A stretch of 64,000 nucleotides of DNA from Trichostrongylus colubriformis (lineage: Eukaryota > Nematoda > Chromadorea > Rhabditida > Trichostrongylidae), in assembly GCA_963978905.1 (NCBI GenBank), contig OZ022256.1, positions 26,623,426-26,687,425 on the forward strand, given 5' to 3'. The notes beneath the pieces are model-generated. The model ran no database searches. It was not told where the DNA came from and saw nothing but the letters and a program-made list of their open reading frames with translations. The translations under genes and the position numbers were made by a program. Positions 46,089-59,133 of the stretch are shown here, piece after piece (the first letter of the stretch is position 1; each line of letters begins with the position of its first letter).

Positions 46089-46575
46089 TTAAAGGCACAT
46101 TCCAGGATTAGGATATCACACTTCTGCCGTGGATGGATAGTTCGACCCAAGCCACGTAGGCTGTACCTTTACCGAGGCGTGGGTGTCACTTCCTGGAGCT
46201 GCAGAGCCAAAGAATCTAGCGCAACAGCACGGCCCCGCGCACCCCAGCCGGGGGTCTGCCTTTACTGTTCGACTCTTATCTTTGAAATAGGTAGACCAGC
46301 TACGTAGCCAAGATCTTGAAATTGGCAGTAAACCAATCGCCTCGTGAAGTAAACCCACTACTGAATGACCTGACCCCACACTAAGCACCAGAATACTTGC
46401 AGCATACTCCCGGCTGGGGTGGGCGGGGCAGCTGTTGCGCTAGATTCTTTGGCTCTGCGCGCTCCAGGAACTGACATCTACGCCTCGGTAAAAATACAGC
46501 CTACGTGGCTTGGGTCGAAGTAGGCATCCACGGCAGGGGATGTGATATTCCAGTAATCCTGGAATGTGCCTTTAA
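46089..46575. mobile_element. TTAA-bounded inverted-repeat element
   Basis: The left half starts TTAAAGGCACATTCCAGGAT and the right half ends ATCCTGGAATGTGCCTTTAA. The halves stay complementary for about 190 bases (for instance CTACGTGGCTTGGGTCGAA pairs with TTCGACCCAAGCCACGTAG), with the fold centre near 46340. TTAA at both borders is the target site of piggyBac-type elements, though here it is also part of the palindrome. A partial copy starts at 46678. Confidence 0.7.
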
Positions 46576-46677
46576 GGTCAGATTTCAGGTTCGTTGTTGC
46601 TGAATTATAAGATTTCTTCCGAGCTTTTCTTCACAGGCGTAATTCAGATGCGAAGACCTACTGAGTAGTTTATTATC

Positions 46678-46760
46678 TTAAAGGCACATCCTGCCTTGGG
46701 TAGGTAACCCCGCTACCTGGTAAAATGGTCCTACTTCGTTCGTCAGTGTGATTACCCATT
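46678..46760 (+). mobile_element. Fragment of the TTAA inverted-repeat family
   Basis: TTAAAGGCACATCCTGCCTT matches the terminus of the element at 46089-46575 with changes. No opposite end was found. It is a one-ended remnant. Confidence 0.45.
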
Positions 46761-46944
46761 CAAGGTAACTAAGAAAAGTGCATGCAAGTTAATGAGCTCG
46801 TGGCTCTGCCAAACTTTGTGCAGAATAGCATTTTCCTGAGAATCCCAAAATTTCAGGGTGCTCTCCATGGAAGAAAACCTCCCATACCATTGCCTCGCAG
46901 ACGCTATGCATTGAATTGGCCAATAATCCGGTATGCAAATAATG

Positions 46945-46985
46945 AAATCGAGTTTTCTCAGAAAGAAATCGAGTTTTCTCAGAAT
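46945..46985 (+). repeat. Short tandem duplication
   Basis: AAATCGAGTTTTCTCAGAA occurs twice in a row with a period of 18 bases. Confidence 0.75.
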
Positions 46986-47069
46986 GAAGAATGAGGAGTC
47001 GCTGGACACAACCCTTCTTTTTAAATTGTGTGATTTGCATGATTCCTATCTTAAATTCTCTCTGTGCAG

Positions 47070-47371
47070 GTGGAGAGTTGGGAGAGAAGATGCTCTACAC
47101 ATTTAGGTCTTGGGCCACTGTAGCAATCTTGCTTATTAATCCAATTGTCAACTTTATCATATATGTCTTTCGTAGCCTTGCTTCCTTTGAAGAGCTCACA
47201 ACGCTTTCAAAGCAATCAACTATGCTCCACCCTATCTCTGGACGACTCTTGGAGGAACCATCAACAGAACATTCGCTTACTGTGCTACACATTTATTTAT
47301 GTTGTATTTGCATATTAAGGGCGCATGCAAAGTTGCATGCGAAAAACAAGAATCCGGCCAGAGCTCCCTGA
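47070..47371 (+). pseudogene. Lone 3' exon of a rhodopsin-type GPCR (chemoreceptor-like)
   Basis: After an acceptor CTCTGTGCAG the frame reads GELGEKMLYTFRSWATVAI, then LLINPIVNFIIYVFRS. NPIVNFIIY is the NPxxY-type motif of transmembrane helix 7 of class A GPCRs, and the following basic turn fits helix 8. Nematode srsx-like chemoreceptors and peptide receptors have this form. The frame stops at 47369-47371. Exons for helices 1-6 were not found in the preceding several kilobases, which are full of small elements, so this is either a fragment or the end of a gene with exons I could not recognise. Confidence 0.4.
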
Positions 47372-49560
47372 AAAGGCTTGATGGGGCGGGCTTCCAAAGG
47401 GGCGCGGCTAAGAGAGCTTCAGGAGCGAATAATCGATAATCACGTGATCAGGAACGCAGAGTGAGAAGCAAATCAACGAAAAAAAGCAGCGCGAAAATTT
47501 GAAGCGCGTCCTGTCCCGCGACGGCTGTCCAAATGTTGCTCGGCGGGAGTTCAAATGAATTGCTTTCCTTCTATTTTCACTTTTTATCTCTCTTTCTGAT
47601 TACCGTGTATAAAGTGAACGAAGGCTTCCTTCTGTTCACTTATGAATATCTCAGCAGCATTCATCTTGTCGCTGTGCAAAGAATAAATTTCATTGATGCC
47701 AGCAATGAATGAAGTAAATTTCCGTCCAGTCCTCCAGAAAGAGGAGAACATAAACAGCTTTCGTGCCTTCTCCGTACTGTGCCTCATTTGTCGAGAGAGA
47801 TGGGATAATGACGAATAACGACAAGCAGTGCCACAAGGATTGAATTGAAACCGTCAGCGATGGCCACTTAGACCGTTGGTTGCATTTCACAAGCTGTCGT
47901 CACGTTTCCCAATGGAAGTACAGTACGCGTTGTGTATCCTTGAAACATTTTTCATCATTACATATTTCATGGTTTTCTTAAAACTCGTTGCCGCATATGT
48001 ATGGGAAATACCTAAGTAGTTTTGCTTTTAATAGATACCAGTTTAGTCGTCGTGTCACCTGTTCTCTTTGAGATAGCAAGCTTGTTTCTAACAACCGGAA
48101 TTAGGCTGGAGTGATGGAGGTCAGTACTCTTTCTAGATTGGAAGGAAAACAGCTGTGTATTTCTTCCTAACGAGTCGAGTGGTTGACCTTTAGACCACAA
48201 ATCGCCCGCAATTCGCTCCAAATTGTTAAGAAATCAAATTAAGTCGGAAAATGAGGCTCTCGAAAGCTCCACTTTAAACTTGTCCCCTCTACCAGTGAAC
48301 ATTTTTGAGCTTGCGAGCTCTTCTTTGATTTTGTCATATATCATATGTGGCCCCTGATCCCACTTAATGTCCATTGCATTCTTATTTGGTCCTTAAGAAA
48401 ATCTTTGTAAGTGTATATTTGAAATCAAATATGTCATTTTGACAATATTATACGGGATTTACCACCTCTTCATCTTGGTTTCAAGAACTTTGGGCGTAAA
48501 ACAAAAGTGGTGTCGCCACAATTACACACATGGCTCTGCGATTGCTGCACGGTCAACCCTTTTTTAATCTCAGCGCTAGAATTTATGTGTCGGGATCATT
48601 TAAAATCATTCCACATCATTTAAAATCATTCACTCGATACCGACTCCTTACGTTAGCTTCCTTGGGTCCCACGTAGCATCTAGGGAGCATAGCGGAATAG
48701 ACATCAAGGTACTGCAGCCGGCTAAACTCTCGAAACCGCGGCTACCGGCTACTTCCCACGAAGCGGCTACTTCGACACACTAATGAAAATTAGAAGAAAA
48801 GCGTCCTCCGCGGTAGTTTTTGGGTCGGTTCTCCTTTGCAAGCGGATAACCTCATTTTTGGAGTCTTCACATGTGAAATTCGGTTAACCCCTCAAATTAG
48901 CTCTCATGTTCAGCTTCCAGCTGGTTGGTCAGTGGCTGAATTGCTAAATTGGCTCTCCGTCATGGGAGGGAGTTCCTGCAATCCACAGTAAGATGAAGAA
49001 AATATCAGAAAAAATCGATAACTGATAGACGCTGTAGTCACTGCTACTTATCATCTACTTCATCTCATTTGGTTAATGGTATGTGCAGCTGCTGTTAGCT
49101 GCTTTTCTTTTGAAGTTAAATATTTTGATGAGATGAAAATGTGTGGGCATTTGAAATTCAATATTCCTAAGAGAGCATGATGTCCTTCCTTTTTTCAAGT
49201 ATGAGATGCCCTTTACTCACGGGAGGGATGGCACATCAACCTTGTCCGACACTTCTTATCCTTTGATTAATTCGCGTTGGATATTTGCTTAGTTCCCTGT
49301 TACAGCAAAGCGTGTTAGGAGCTCCTAGTGAGAGCCATGGCGACCGTCACCTCATAGAGTTCGACAACGTCCAGACGAGCATTTTTTACAGCAGTTCGAC
49401 TCCACTTAGCAGGGTCTGGCCTTTCATTCTTCGCTCAGTCTTTTAGTACTGCTTTTGCCAGGGATAAGATTTCAAGATCCTGAATTACGATGGCGTGCTA
49501 TCCAAAGACTGATGGCTGCTTTACAGAAGTAGTTGCACTCATGAAAACGTTCGACAACTT
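47372..49560. other. Gene-free stretch
   Basis: No recognisable exon. A small tandem repeat of CATTTAAAATCATTC occurs at about 48596-48633. Confidence 0.35.
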
Positions 49561-49567
49561 TCAAAAT

Positions 49568-49760
49568 TACGGTAGTGTAGTGGATTAGCACATATGCCTA
49601 GAAAGCATGAAGTGTGGGTTTGAGTTCCGTCCGAAACCGAATCATTTGCCCATAACTCTGCACACCTGTATCATCCTGCAGGGTCACTGCCCCTAATAGT
49701 GGAGACAGAACCGGCTTGAGGAGGGTAGTTCCAGCGTCAAATAGTTAGCCGTGCGATACA
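49568..49760 (+). mobile_element. tRNA-derived SINE, family 2, copy 2
   Basis: GTAGTGTAGTGGATTAGCAC gives a good A box and D arm; ATGC-CTAGAAA-GCAT can form an anticodon-type hairpin; GTGGGTTTGAGTTCCGTCC gives the B box. The body CATTTGCCCATAACTCTGCA follows. It is the most tRNA-like copy in the window. Lack of a paired acceptor stem and the conserved body argue for a SINE rather than a tRNA gene. Confidence 0.6.
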
Positions 49761-50044
49761 ACAATTAGTTACATCTAGCTCGAATCTAATATATTACTGT
49801 ATTCACGGTACCATTCACTTAGTGTCTATTCTCTGTTCAACCCATCGGAGTAGTACTCATTACTAAAATAAATAAAAAGTTAGTTGATAGACCGAACTGA
49901 ACCAAAACAGTCAACAGTCAGTTATATGTCAACGATTCCTTAATTGAACCCTTTTGCTTTCTGAACAAAGAAGGAAATGATTAATTACCACACTGGTGAA
50001 TTATTTTCTTTTCTTTTGCGATGTAGTTACAAGTGGCGTCTCTC

Positions 50045-50540
50045 CCACTAGTATGGGTATGTAATCTCCGGAGAAGGGGTGGGGAGAGACGTCCGAAGGA
50101 TTGTGGTCGAAAAAATTAGTTTCTTTGTTACACTTATATTGATGTTGTATTTGCTTAATAAGGACTGCCTACAAAGATTTACGCGAAAAGGTGAGAAGCG
50201 AAGGGGAGGGGGGGGGGGGGGGGTGGATGGGCTCGAAGTAAATGCCTTCCCGTCGTTCGCTGCTGTCGGAGACAAAAAGTGAGACCGTTTTTGTAGCTAT
50301 CTGTTCCCCAAGATGCGTCTCCAACTGCAGCGGACGACCGACGAGGGGTCACCTACCTTGAGACCCCACCCCCCCCCCTCCCTCTCCTCCCCCTCGGCCA
50401 TACCTTTCAGGACTTTTTCATGTGAAACATTGCAGCTTCCCTGGTTAAGCAAATCAAACATAAATAAATGGGTAACAGAGAAACTCATTTTTCCGTACAT
50501 AATTCCTTTAAGTGGTAGCAGACTAGTGGCTAGCATAAAA
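50045..50540. mobile_element. Diverged inverted-repeat (hairpin) element
   Basis: Two arms of about 230 bases face each other around 50290. Poly-G next to GAAGGGGAGG in the left arm faces poly-C next to CTCCCCCTC in the right arm; TTGTATTTGCTTAATAAGGA faces TCCCTGGTTAAGCAAATCAA; and GTTACACTT faces GGTAACAGA. Divergence is high, so the element is old. Confidence 0.5.
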
Positions 50541-53500
50541 TCTTTGTCGTTTTAATTGGCTGAAATAAGATACGACGATCCTGTTCCGGGATGTGATACA
50601 ATTCTGGGACAGACAGTTTGTTTTCAGTAGTCGTACCTGCGACTTTGAATGGAACTATTAAGTTGTAAAGGAAGTTGTCGCCGTTTTCCGAAACTTTATC
50701 TTCGGGAGATCATAAACCTGCTCAGACTGCGTCTTTCCATGGTTACCATTCGATTTGTCGCCAAAAAACAGTTTGATTGCCCCATTACGATGAAAGTCTG
50801 ATGATTCGCAGGGTGCGGAATCGTAAAAAGTAGATTGCAAGTCATTTTGATTCCTGAAAACTGCGCTCTCACCGATTAGAGGAGCGATCCAGGCGTTTTG
50901 AAAAATAGAGGTTGACGAGCGCTAACCCCGGCAAGTATGGCAGACCAGAGGGGTTGCCACTCGCAGCTCGTTCAAGTCTTGGAAGACGTCTCGTACGTAA
51001 GTGTGGTTACTCCTGCCGCATGCAATCACAGCATCCATTTTTATAATTTTTACAAATCCAAGCGGTTCAATAAATCCACCTGGGGAAGGCCTACTTTCCG
51101 ATAAATCGTGGGCGTCCACCGCTTCACGACGTTTATCAAAGCGCTCTGATCAACTGGAACTTCGAGCTACTCACTGTAATTTCGAGGCCTAGAAAACCAT
51201 GGGCAAACTATTCCATGCAAAGCACTGCCTCTCCCCTTGCAGAGCCTTCATTTTTCTCTTTTTTTCTTTTTTTATCTTCATTGCTGCTCGACGAAACTAA
51301 AATTTGTGCAGTAAAATTTTCCTAGTTACTGGAAAGCATTATGGAATCCGTAAAACGCATATACTATTTAGTAAAAGTAACTTGTTATGTACCTAAGTAG
51401 GTTAGTTGATCTGGATAGGTGTGCTATGGGGGAGGAGCAAATCCGGCCATAACATTCTTTGCAACCTGATTTGTAAAAAACCATGGTACGATTAATTGAC
51501 AGACTCTTTATCTGAATTTCCTTAGTTTTCCTTTTTGCTGTGTTTACTTACACCAACAGTACTATTTGTTATGCAGGCGCATTGGTTTGGGATTGATCCA
51601 TGCAGAATTTCGTAAATGTTTAGACGCCTTCATCCCGGGTATTCGTCGAAGAATGACAACCTTGAATGAATCCAATTTTTTCCACTTTTGATTACCTTCA
51701 CCCAGTAGTGTAATATATCGCAGCGTTTGTCGGTTACCATCAAACAGAATTGATGTCCCTCGCGTGAATCGCGTGTGTAGCTTGATGAGAACACCTCTGA
51801 TCCCCGCCCATTCCACGGCTCACTTGAAATCGGCTCTCACACTTGCTCCCAGACGTTAATCACGCATCAACTCCCACCTAGTAACATTAGCATATTTGTA
51901 TTTACTCATAAACTCCTACGCACTGCGGTTAAAGGCATGAATTTATTAGAAACAACCTATACTTGTTGCATAATGACCGATGTAGATCACTCAGCTAAAA
52001 GCATTCCAGGGGATATCGCAATTTCATAGATTTCGCGATTTCATATACATCATTAATATGTGAGAACGGTAATGGTGCAATGACAAGTAGTTTACTAATT
52101 AATTAATTTATTTGAGACTATTATTACAAAGTAGTGCTGTACCAGTGCCAGAATGAGAACTACTTGACAATTGAAAACGGTTAAGTAGAGGTGAAACAGG
52201 TACAATATAAAAATATGGATAGGGTGCTTCCCCATTCTTATGGTGCAGGATCAAACCCCATATCATGTCACCCAAGGCCAAAGAAGCCTTCTATTCCTTC
52301 GGCGTGAGTTTGGCACCAAACTGCTCTGAGAATTTAAAAGCACTGAATTGTACAGCAGCTAGCCTCCTCAATCATTGTATGAGCCGAATCCCATTCAAGT
52401 ACCTTCGCGATTTTGAATGAACCTGGAATGTTTGGCGTATCCCAGTAATTTATTGATCGATACCAAAAACTTCTTCGTTCCTTTATATGAGCAAAAGGAT
52501 ATTGTCTCTATAGTTTACAGCCATGTCTCCTATCGGTCACCATACCATACAGTTTTATTGGCTTTTGCACTTATGACGCCATTGGATACGTTCTATCTCA
52601 ATATATAAAACGCCTCGTCTGTCTGTGAAAACGTCCATGCCTACGTCCCTACGCCTCTCCTTTCTTCCATCCGTTTGTCACGAAATTAGATATTATATAA
52701 CATGACCTGTGGAGATGGGGACAAGTTTTGGATGGGTACGCTATGAGACAAAAAGTAAGGACCAAGTTAGGCTCCTCCCACTATGGGTGGAGCTTACACT
52801 GGAATGCTTCGTTTTCAGACCGAAAATTGTTAATTGGGTTCTAAAATGACCCAAACGTGAGGAAATGTGGATTGAGGTCAGGGATGAATTTTTGGAAGGC
52901 ATCAAAGGGGCCTGGGCACAGTGAGCGGGCACCCCGAACGGGTGGTCTGTACAGCCTGAAAATAAAATATAAAAATTCACAACTCGATTCCAACGCAGCC
53001 TAGAGCCTAGGGAAAAGTCGTTGGAAATGACCAGTGTCTAAGCTTAATAGGGTAAATAGGTGAACAAAATTGCACAGAGAGAATTTTAACAGATGGCAAC
53101 ATCGATTAGTATTGATGGAAACCTCGGGTTTGTGTATAGGGCTGCACCACTTCAACGGATGAGTATTGCTGCAAGGATCGGAAACCCATAGCGGTAGGCA
53201 CCATCGACATCAGTCGTTTTTATGCACAAGTTAGGGAATGAGTAACAGACCATTATTCGTCCTGCTCGAGGGTTACGAAATTGTTATGATGTGATGCAAT
53301 AATGGGTGCTAGGTAAAGTGCATAGAAAAAAGCACTTCCGGTCGACCTACTGACGCCCATGGTGTTACTCACACAATAGTGTGCACTAGCCAACTGGTAA
53401 ATGATTGAGCAAGTAAATCAACATGTAGAGGAGTGAACAGATAAATTACCCGATGCATCTCATCACCTATCGTACTGTTCCGTACCTGTTTGCAATCGTA

Positions 53501-55244
53501 GACGTGAGTAATCATTTCTACACACAACCAAATAGGTGAATAATAAACAAACAAATAAATAACAACAAATAAATAAATGGACAAAATTCCATATAAATCA
53601 CTCATTATGCTCGTTGCATTCGAGTTATAATAATACTAATATAGATAAACAAATAAAAAGAATTCCGCTCTTATCAACACTCATTTTAATGTTCCACTCA
53701 ATCGACCCTTTCATTTCGTAGACGCCTAAGAATATCTTCAATAAAAATAGTATTGTTTAAAAAAATAGATATTGCTGACGTAGTGTTCTTAGAGCTCTTG
53801 ATTAGAGCTTTTGAAATTCTTTTAATTCTCCATGAGCTGTCGGCATTAATGGCTTCATCGGATTTCGAAGAACCGTCCAATAAAATTGGACGGTTCCCGC
53901 TGAGCAAGACTTGAACACCGTCGGTGAGCAGAGCGCTGTTAAAATTTTCGCGACCAATTTTTATTTGCTTCCCGCCGTGCGTCCCTGCCCACTTGACCTT
54001 CGTCTACTTGATTTTCAGCTCTCTTACTTTGACATTCTCTTTGACATTCACGCCCCACCCCGTCGACCGTAACTTTGAGGAGTTCTACTCATTTGAATTC
54101 TTATATTTTCTTGTGAAACTTGCATGCGGCCCTGAGTAAGCAATCATAACGTTAACGATCAACTTGAATTACATACAATGCATTACGTGTACACAACTGC
54201 ACCCCCGTTGACACATCACCGATACAAACCAGGACTATGAAAAAAGGGGAAACTTGGCGGCGCGCTAGTGAAAATCAGTAATGAGATGCCATAATCCTGT
54301 CGCTTTCTATCTATAGAAAATAAATACGATAGGTGATTTTCTACAGCCATTATCATTGCTTTTTATGCAGCAGCTCTGTGTGTGAGTGTTTGAGCGCTGC
54401 TCGAGACTTTCGCATCCGCATTTTCTTCGAGTAACTGACATTGAATGCAAATGGAAGACACCAATACTGTATACTCAAGGAAACTAAGCCCTACCGTTGG
54501 CCGTCTGGCTGTTCACTGCGATTACTTTAGTTCACTGATGATGGTGTCTGAGTCAGTCTGGGGTTTCCAAATACGATAATCACGCGTACTGTGATGCTGT
54601 GGATTCGGTTATAATGGGCGTTTTTAGATTAATAATAGCAGATCCGTCGATGGGCTTCCATGTTCTGTTCTCATAACGGCTTTTCATGTGTCTATTAATA
54701 GCTGTTATTGTCGCGGCAATGCGGGCTATTCAGAAGGGATCAAACCCGCTGCAGACCCACACAATAACTGGCAGACGTCATAAGCGGATTTGTGCTCTTC
54801 CAATGTTTACGAGTTCAAAAAACGTCATTAGCTGCAGTTAACGTCCTCGTGCGCACTTCTACATCGACGTACTTCGAATATCGACTATTTTTGTGGCTTG
54901 AACATTCTTCGAAGGACTTTCTTTCACGCTTCTGCGTGTTCTGCTAGATACACAACTATCACGAATCAGTGAATAGTGCGCCCCGACCGAGGTCTGGTTT
55001 GGCATATCGTCTTCTTTATTTAGACGATGGAGATATTCGGGTGGGGGTCGATTTGTCGAATTTTCGCTTCGCGGCGTCGCACTCGCAACGCCGTCAGTCT
55101 CTCGTCTTCAAAGATTGCAGTTTGGAAGCTTTGGAAGTTCGCCTATACTGTTGTTGTTGCTGTTTGAACAGATAAAGCTGCAAACAACTCGCACTCGCCG
55201 GCGCCGCTCGCCGCGGGCGGCTGCGCGAAAATTCGACCAATCGG
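50541..55244. other. Gene-free stretch of 4.7 kb
   Basis: No family motif was found in any frame. A minus-strand frame at 52741-52980 and a plus frame at 52417-52608 have no recognisable features. AT-rich with poly-T and AAATAAAT tracts near 53550. Confidence 0.35.
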
Positions 55245-56345
55245 CCCTCACCTGACAAGGGGGATACCAGGTCACCTTGGCCATTCGAGATGAGATGTAG
55301 ATTGCCTAATGCAGTTTCAACCAGTGGTCTCAAATCAGTTTTCAAAATCTGCAAAGCAGCTCTTTGTATGGATTTATGGAGGTATTTCTGAATGAACGGC
55401 TACATGTTGGAACGTGGTTTTCATCGCTAGCGGTAGAAGTCCATGGCATCCATGGCTGTAGTGTGGCACAGATGGCATGAAGATAAGCGTTCGGACTCGC
55501 AATCGGTAGACCATGGATCGGGTCCTGTGCTTGGCACTTTTCTTGCATTTCATAAAGCTCTTCCTTGTGCTTGAGAAGCACTTTTATGATGATATGCATG
55601 CGTTTTAAGGTTCCAAATTATGATCTCCCGGATTGCAGAAAACTCCTATCTCCCGGATTGCAGAAAACTCCGTGATCCAGCTCATTTATATGCAGACTCT
55701 CATAACGCACGAATTTGGCGTTGTTGCGTAAAACGACTGATATTCGCGCTCAGGAGGTCGAGTTACCAATCTGTGCAAATTTCAGCCGAATCGAGTTTTT
55801 AGCCCAACTTCGGGAAACTAGGAGTGGCCAGGGGATAAAAAGGTAGTTTTTGAATTTTCTTCAACAAAAAATCCTGCAACCTGAACGAGATAGTGCACAC
55901 ATACCTGTTACACTTGCCCATCGCACTAAATGTACGTAACAAACGTTAAACAAGAGCATTTCCTCAACAAGAGTCAACGACTTCTCCTTTGTTCAATGTG
56001 CTGCCACCCAATAGCCCGTGGATTTTTCCGAAATTTGGTCAAATTCTCGAATTGGCTAAAAACTTGTACCTTGGGGTGATTTGACTACCTTAACACGAAA
56101 ATCACACTGATTTTGCACGAGAACTGCACGAGAACTGCACGAGAAACTGCGACTGGCTCGCGCGCTATGGGCTCCCAAACTTACCGTGTAATAGTATTAT
56201 TTGTTCAGAAAAACCTCCGTTACTCCATTCAGAGAATCGCTTTGCAGATTTTGAAAACTGATTTGAGATCAACGTTCAAAACTGCATAAGGCAATACACA
56301 CTCATCTCGATTTTCCACGGTGACCTGGTATCCTTCCCTAGTGAG
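55245..56345. repeat. Inverted repeat with 115-base arms
   Basis: 55245-55365 (GATACCAGGTCACCTTGG through TCTCAAATCAGTTTTCAAAA to TCTGCAAAG) is mirrored by 56235-56345 (CTTTGCAGATTTTGAAAACT through to GGTGACCTGGTATCC). The arms enclose 870 bases with no coding signal, so this may be a non-autonomous element or a broken pair. Confidence 0.65.
55624..55672 (+). repeat. Tandem duplication, 26-base unit
   Basis: CTCCCGGATTGCAGAAAACT followed by CCTAT is directly repeated; the second unit starts at about 55650. Confidence 0.8.
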
Positions 56346-58079
56346 ATATTCTGTTGCCGCCTAATGTGACTCTCCTCTGCCACCCATATTCCATGACCAA
56401 GCCGTCTAGCATCTTTCACTTGAAAATGACAAATATCCAAGTTTATTACATATCAATGATGTGAAGGTGTCAATGATGCTAGACAGTCTTTATGAGCTCG
56501 AGCTAAAGACGCTCCATCTGTAGGATCGTTTATCTTTCGAAGGTAGCAGGAGAGATATGCTAATCAATGGTGCTAAACGCAAAAAGTGTACTTCATTAGG
56601 GCGGAAAGTTCGCGTAAACGCAGAGGTACGCAACGAATAGGTGCTAGCTTAATGCGTTGTATGTGTCGAGTCCTCAAGCGACCGTAGTGGGACCCCTCAG
56701 GTAAAATTGAGGATGGTGCGGGGCGCTGCAGTGGAGAAGACGTAATGAAAGAGCCAAAACTGAATTATTCAAGTTTCTGGTTGTTTGGTTGACTTCTGTG
56801 GAGAAGGTGTCTCTCGACCCCACTTTGCTGACTTCACTGATGTGAGTATCAAAAGAAGCTATGTTTCAATGATACGCAGTCGAATTATACAATCACTTGG
56901 TAAGGGAGCATGGCCACTAGGATCTCCAGGTCGCTATTTGGATGCTCAAATGAACCTCTCCTGCTCATCGTTACCATTTCTCTAGCTTCCATTTACAGCA
57001 CACATATTTTCTTTGTTATATGCCTTAACTAACCTGATTTCTGCTAATTGCGATTACTATTTTAAGTCGAGGAGCTCACAGATGGGAGTAGTGATGTCAC
57101 TTTGTGTGTATGTAAACACCGATAGCCTCTCTGTTAATTGATTCCCGTATTTCCGGCTATCAAGTCCTTCATTTCCGAAAGAAACGTCTGAGCTGTTGGA
57201 TAGCTTTCACCTACAAAAACTCGTTAATTATTTACCTTCATTCTCATTAAGTATTCAATCCGGCTTAGAATGGCGTTCTTAAAATGGCCATTTCCGATTA
57301 ATGTGCTTTCGGTTATGAATTCATTAACGTGTGAGAGAAAGCTCTGATTGATAGCATTTCGTCCGTTCCTTCATAGAGTGATGTTAGTCCGTTAACGATC
57401 CCGTGGAAAGAGCCTTGGCGCTGTGATTGGCCCAATCAACTTTGTTATCGTTTCAAAGAAATCCAGAGAAGCGTAATAGGCAAGCAATCTCTGAAGAAAC
57501 CTTCATGAATCAGGGAGGTCCAAAGCGATGCGAAAGATTCGGTAAGGAATCCAAGCAGTTTGACGCTATCGAGCATCTATTTCATTTTCTCGTTCTTCGA
57601 AGCTTTGACGTATTTCTGAGCAGAGCTACAGAAGAGCTCAGGAAAATATTACTTGTCGAAGTGGAAACGAAAAAAGCGTTTGTGTAGAGGTATTCAATAA
57701 GTATGGTTTGAAGAAAATGTAATTGCGTCCCCACTAACTGATCCAATTTTCAGTGTCACAAATGTTGATTTTACTCATTTCTTAACCGTCCTTTACCCGA
57801 CTGATTCTTTGTTTATATGACAGATTTGAAGTCCACCTCGTTGTCATTTTAGCGTGACAGTCCCAAGCTTGCGCCCCGTCCAGGCATGCGAAGGTATGTG
57901 AAAACTCAACAGCGACTTCCACTATAAATCCAATTGAACTATGGTTGCACTGTAGACATAGAATCATATCTGCACATTTTGTGCACTCTTTGCATCCGTG
58001 AGTTAAAGGCCAAGCGCTGGAACCCATCGTGTGAGTCCACCACCTAGGATCAGCACCACCCATCTTTCGATATTAACTG
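56346..58079. other. Gene-free stretch
   Basis: Frames at 56785-56985 and 57427-57687 have no recognisable motif or splice partners. Confidence 0.35.
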
Positions 58080-58226
58080 CAGTCATTTCGGAGCGCCTGA
58101 TAGGGCGTGGTCTGCTGACTCGGGTGAGAGTGTATCAAATCTCTCACTCCGCCACACACACTCACTCATTCCACTCACCCATGTCCGTGGGCCACTCCCT
58201 ATCAGGTGCCCCGAAATGGAGTATAC
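58080..58226. mobile_element. Palindromic MITE, CCATTTCGGAGCGCC family, copy 2
   Basis: CATTTCGGAGCGCCTGATAG at left and CTATCAGGTGCCCCGAAATG at right are inverted, with the same CACACTCACTC centre as 5716-5883. This copy is shorter and more diverged. Confidence 0.75.
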
Positions 58227-59133
58227 TTAGCACAACAAGTCTGCAAAATTTGCGACAATCACTCCTTACAGAGAACAGAGCGTTAAGGGGGATCCACGTA
58301 TTATCGCTTTGATCTAAGTCAAGCGAAACTCGTCCAAACTCCCTCTTCCAGTCTGTGGTCTCGTACGGAACCAAAAATCAACTGTAGTCAGGAGAGATTT
58401 ACTTGAGTGTTTTTGGTAGATTCCTTTCGTTTTTCATCCACTGGCATCTTTAATCCATTACTGCATGCGATAACTTCATTATAAGATTATTCAGATGTGT
58501 CTTTGATAAGCACATTAGCGCTGGACTTAATGAAATCATTCACGTGAGCATTGGTCGACCCTCACAAAACACTGCATAGAAAATGGACCTTCAGTCGCCT
58601 TCCTAACGAATAGACTTCGAAGGCTTCGCGCTTTTTCAAGAGCTTTATCCTGATGACTTTCTCTCTTTTCTTACATATTGAATGACTGTGATGTCTCTAG
58701 CAAAAGAAGTGAATCAGTAATGAACACCTGCAGGCTTGGCAGTGGGATTTTCGACTTAAGAGAGATCGACTTAAGATTTTCGAAGCAGACATATCGCTCA
58801 ACCTGGGAGAATTTTGTACCGAGCCTCGTATTGATAGAATGGTACTGCGTTGTAGTATCCCCTTCAGAATCTCCAGCATGGTCAAACTTTATTATCAGGT
58901 CCTTCGGAATATTCTTGCAACTTGGAATAGTCCACTTTCTTGATTATTACTTTTTAATTCTCGGCTACAGTTTCCTATACAATACTGAATAAATACTGAA
59001 TAAACTTCTCGCTCTATCTAACCGTTGTAGCCTTTTTGTCTTGAAATAAATTCTAAATTTCTCTAGAGTCTCTTCAACAAAACGGACAAATGTTAGTTCC
59101 ACACCATGTCTCGTACATGATCTTCTTCGGCTC

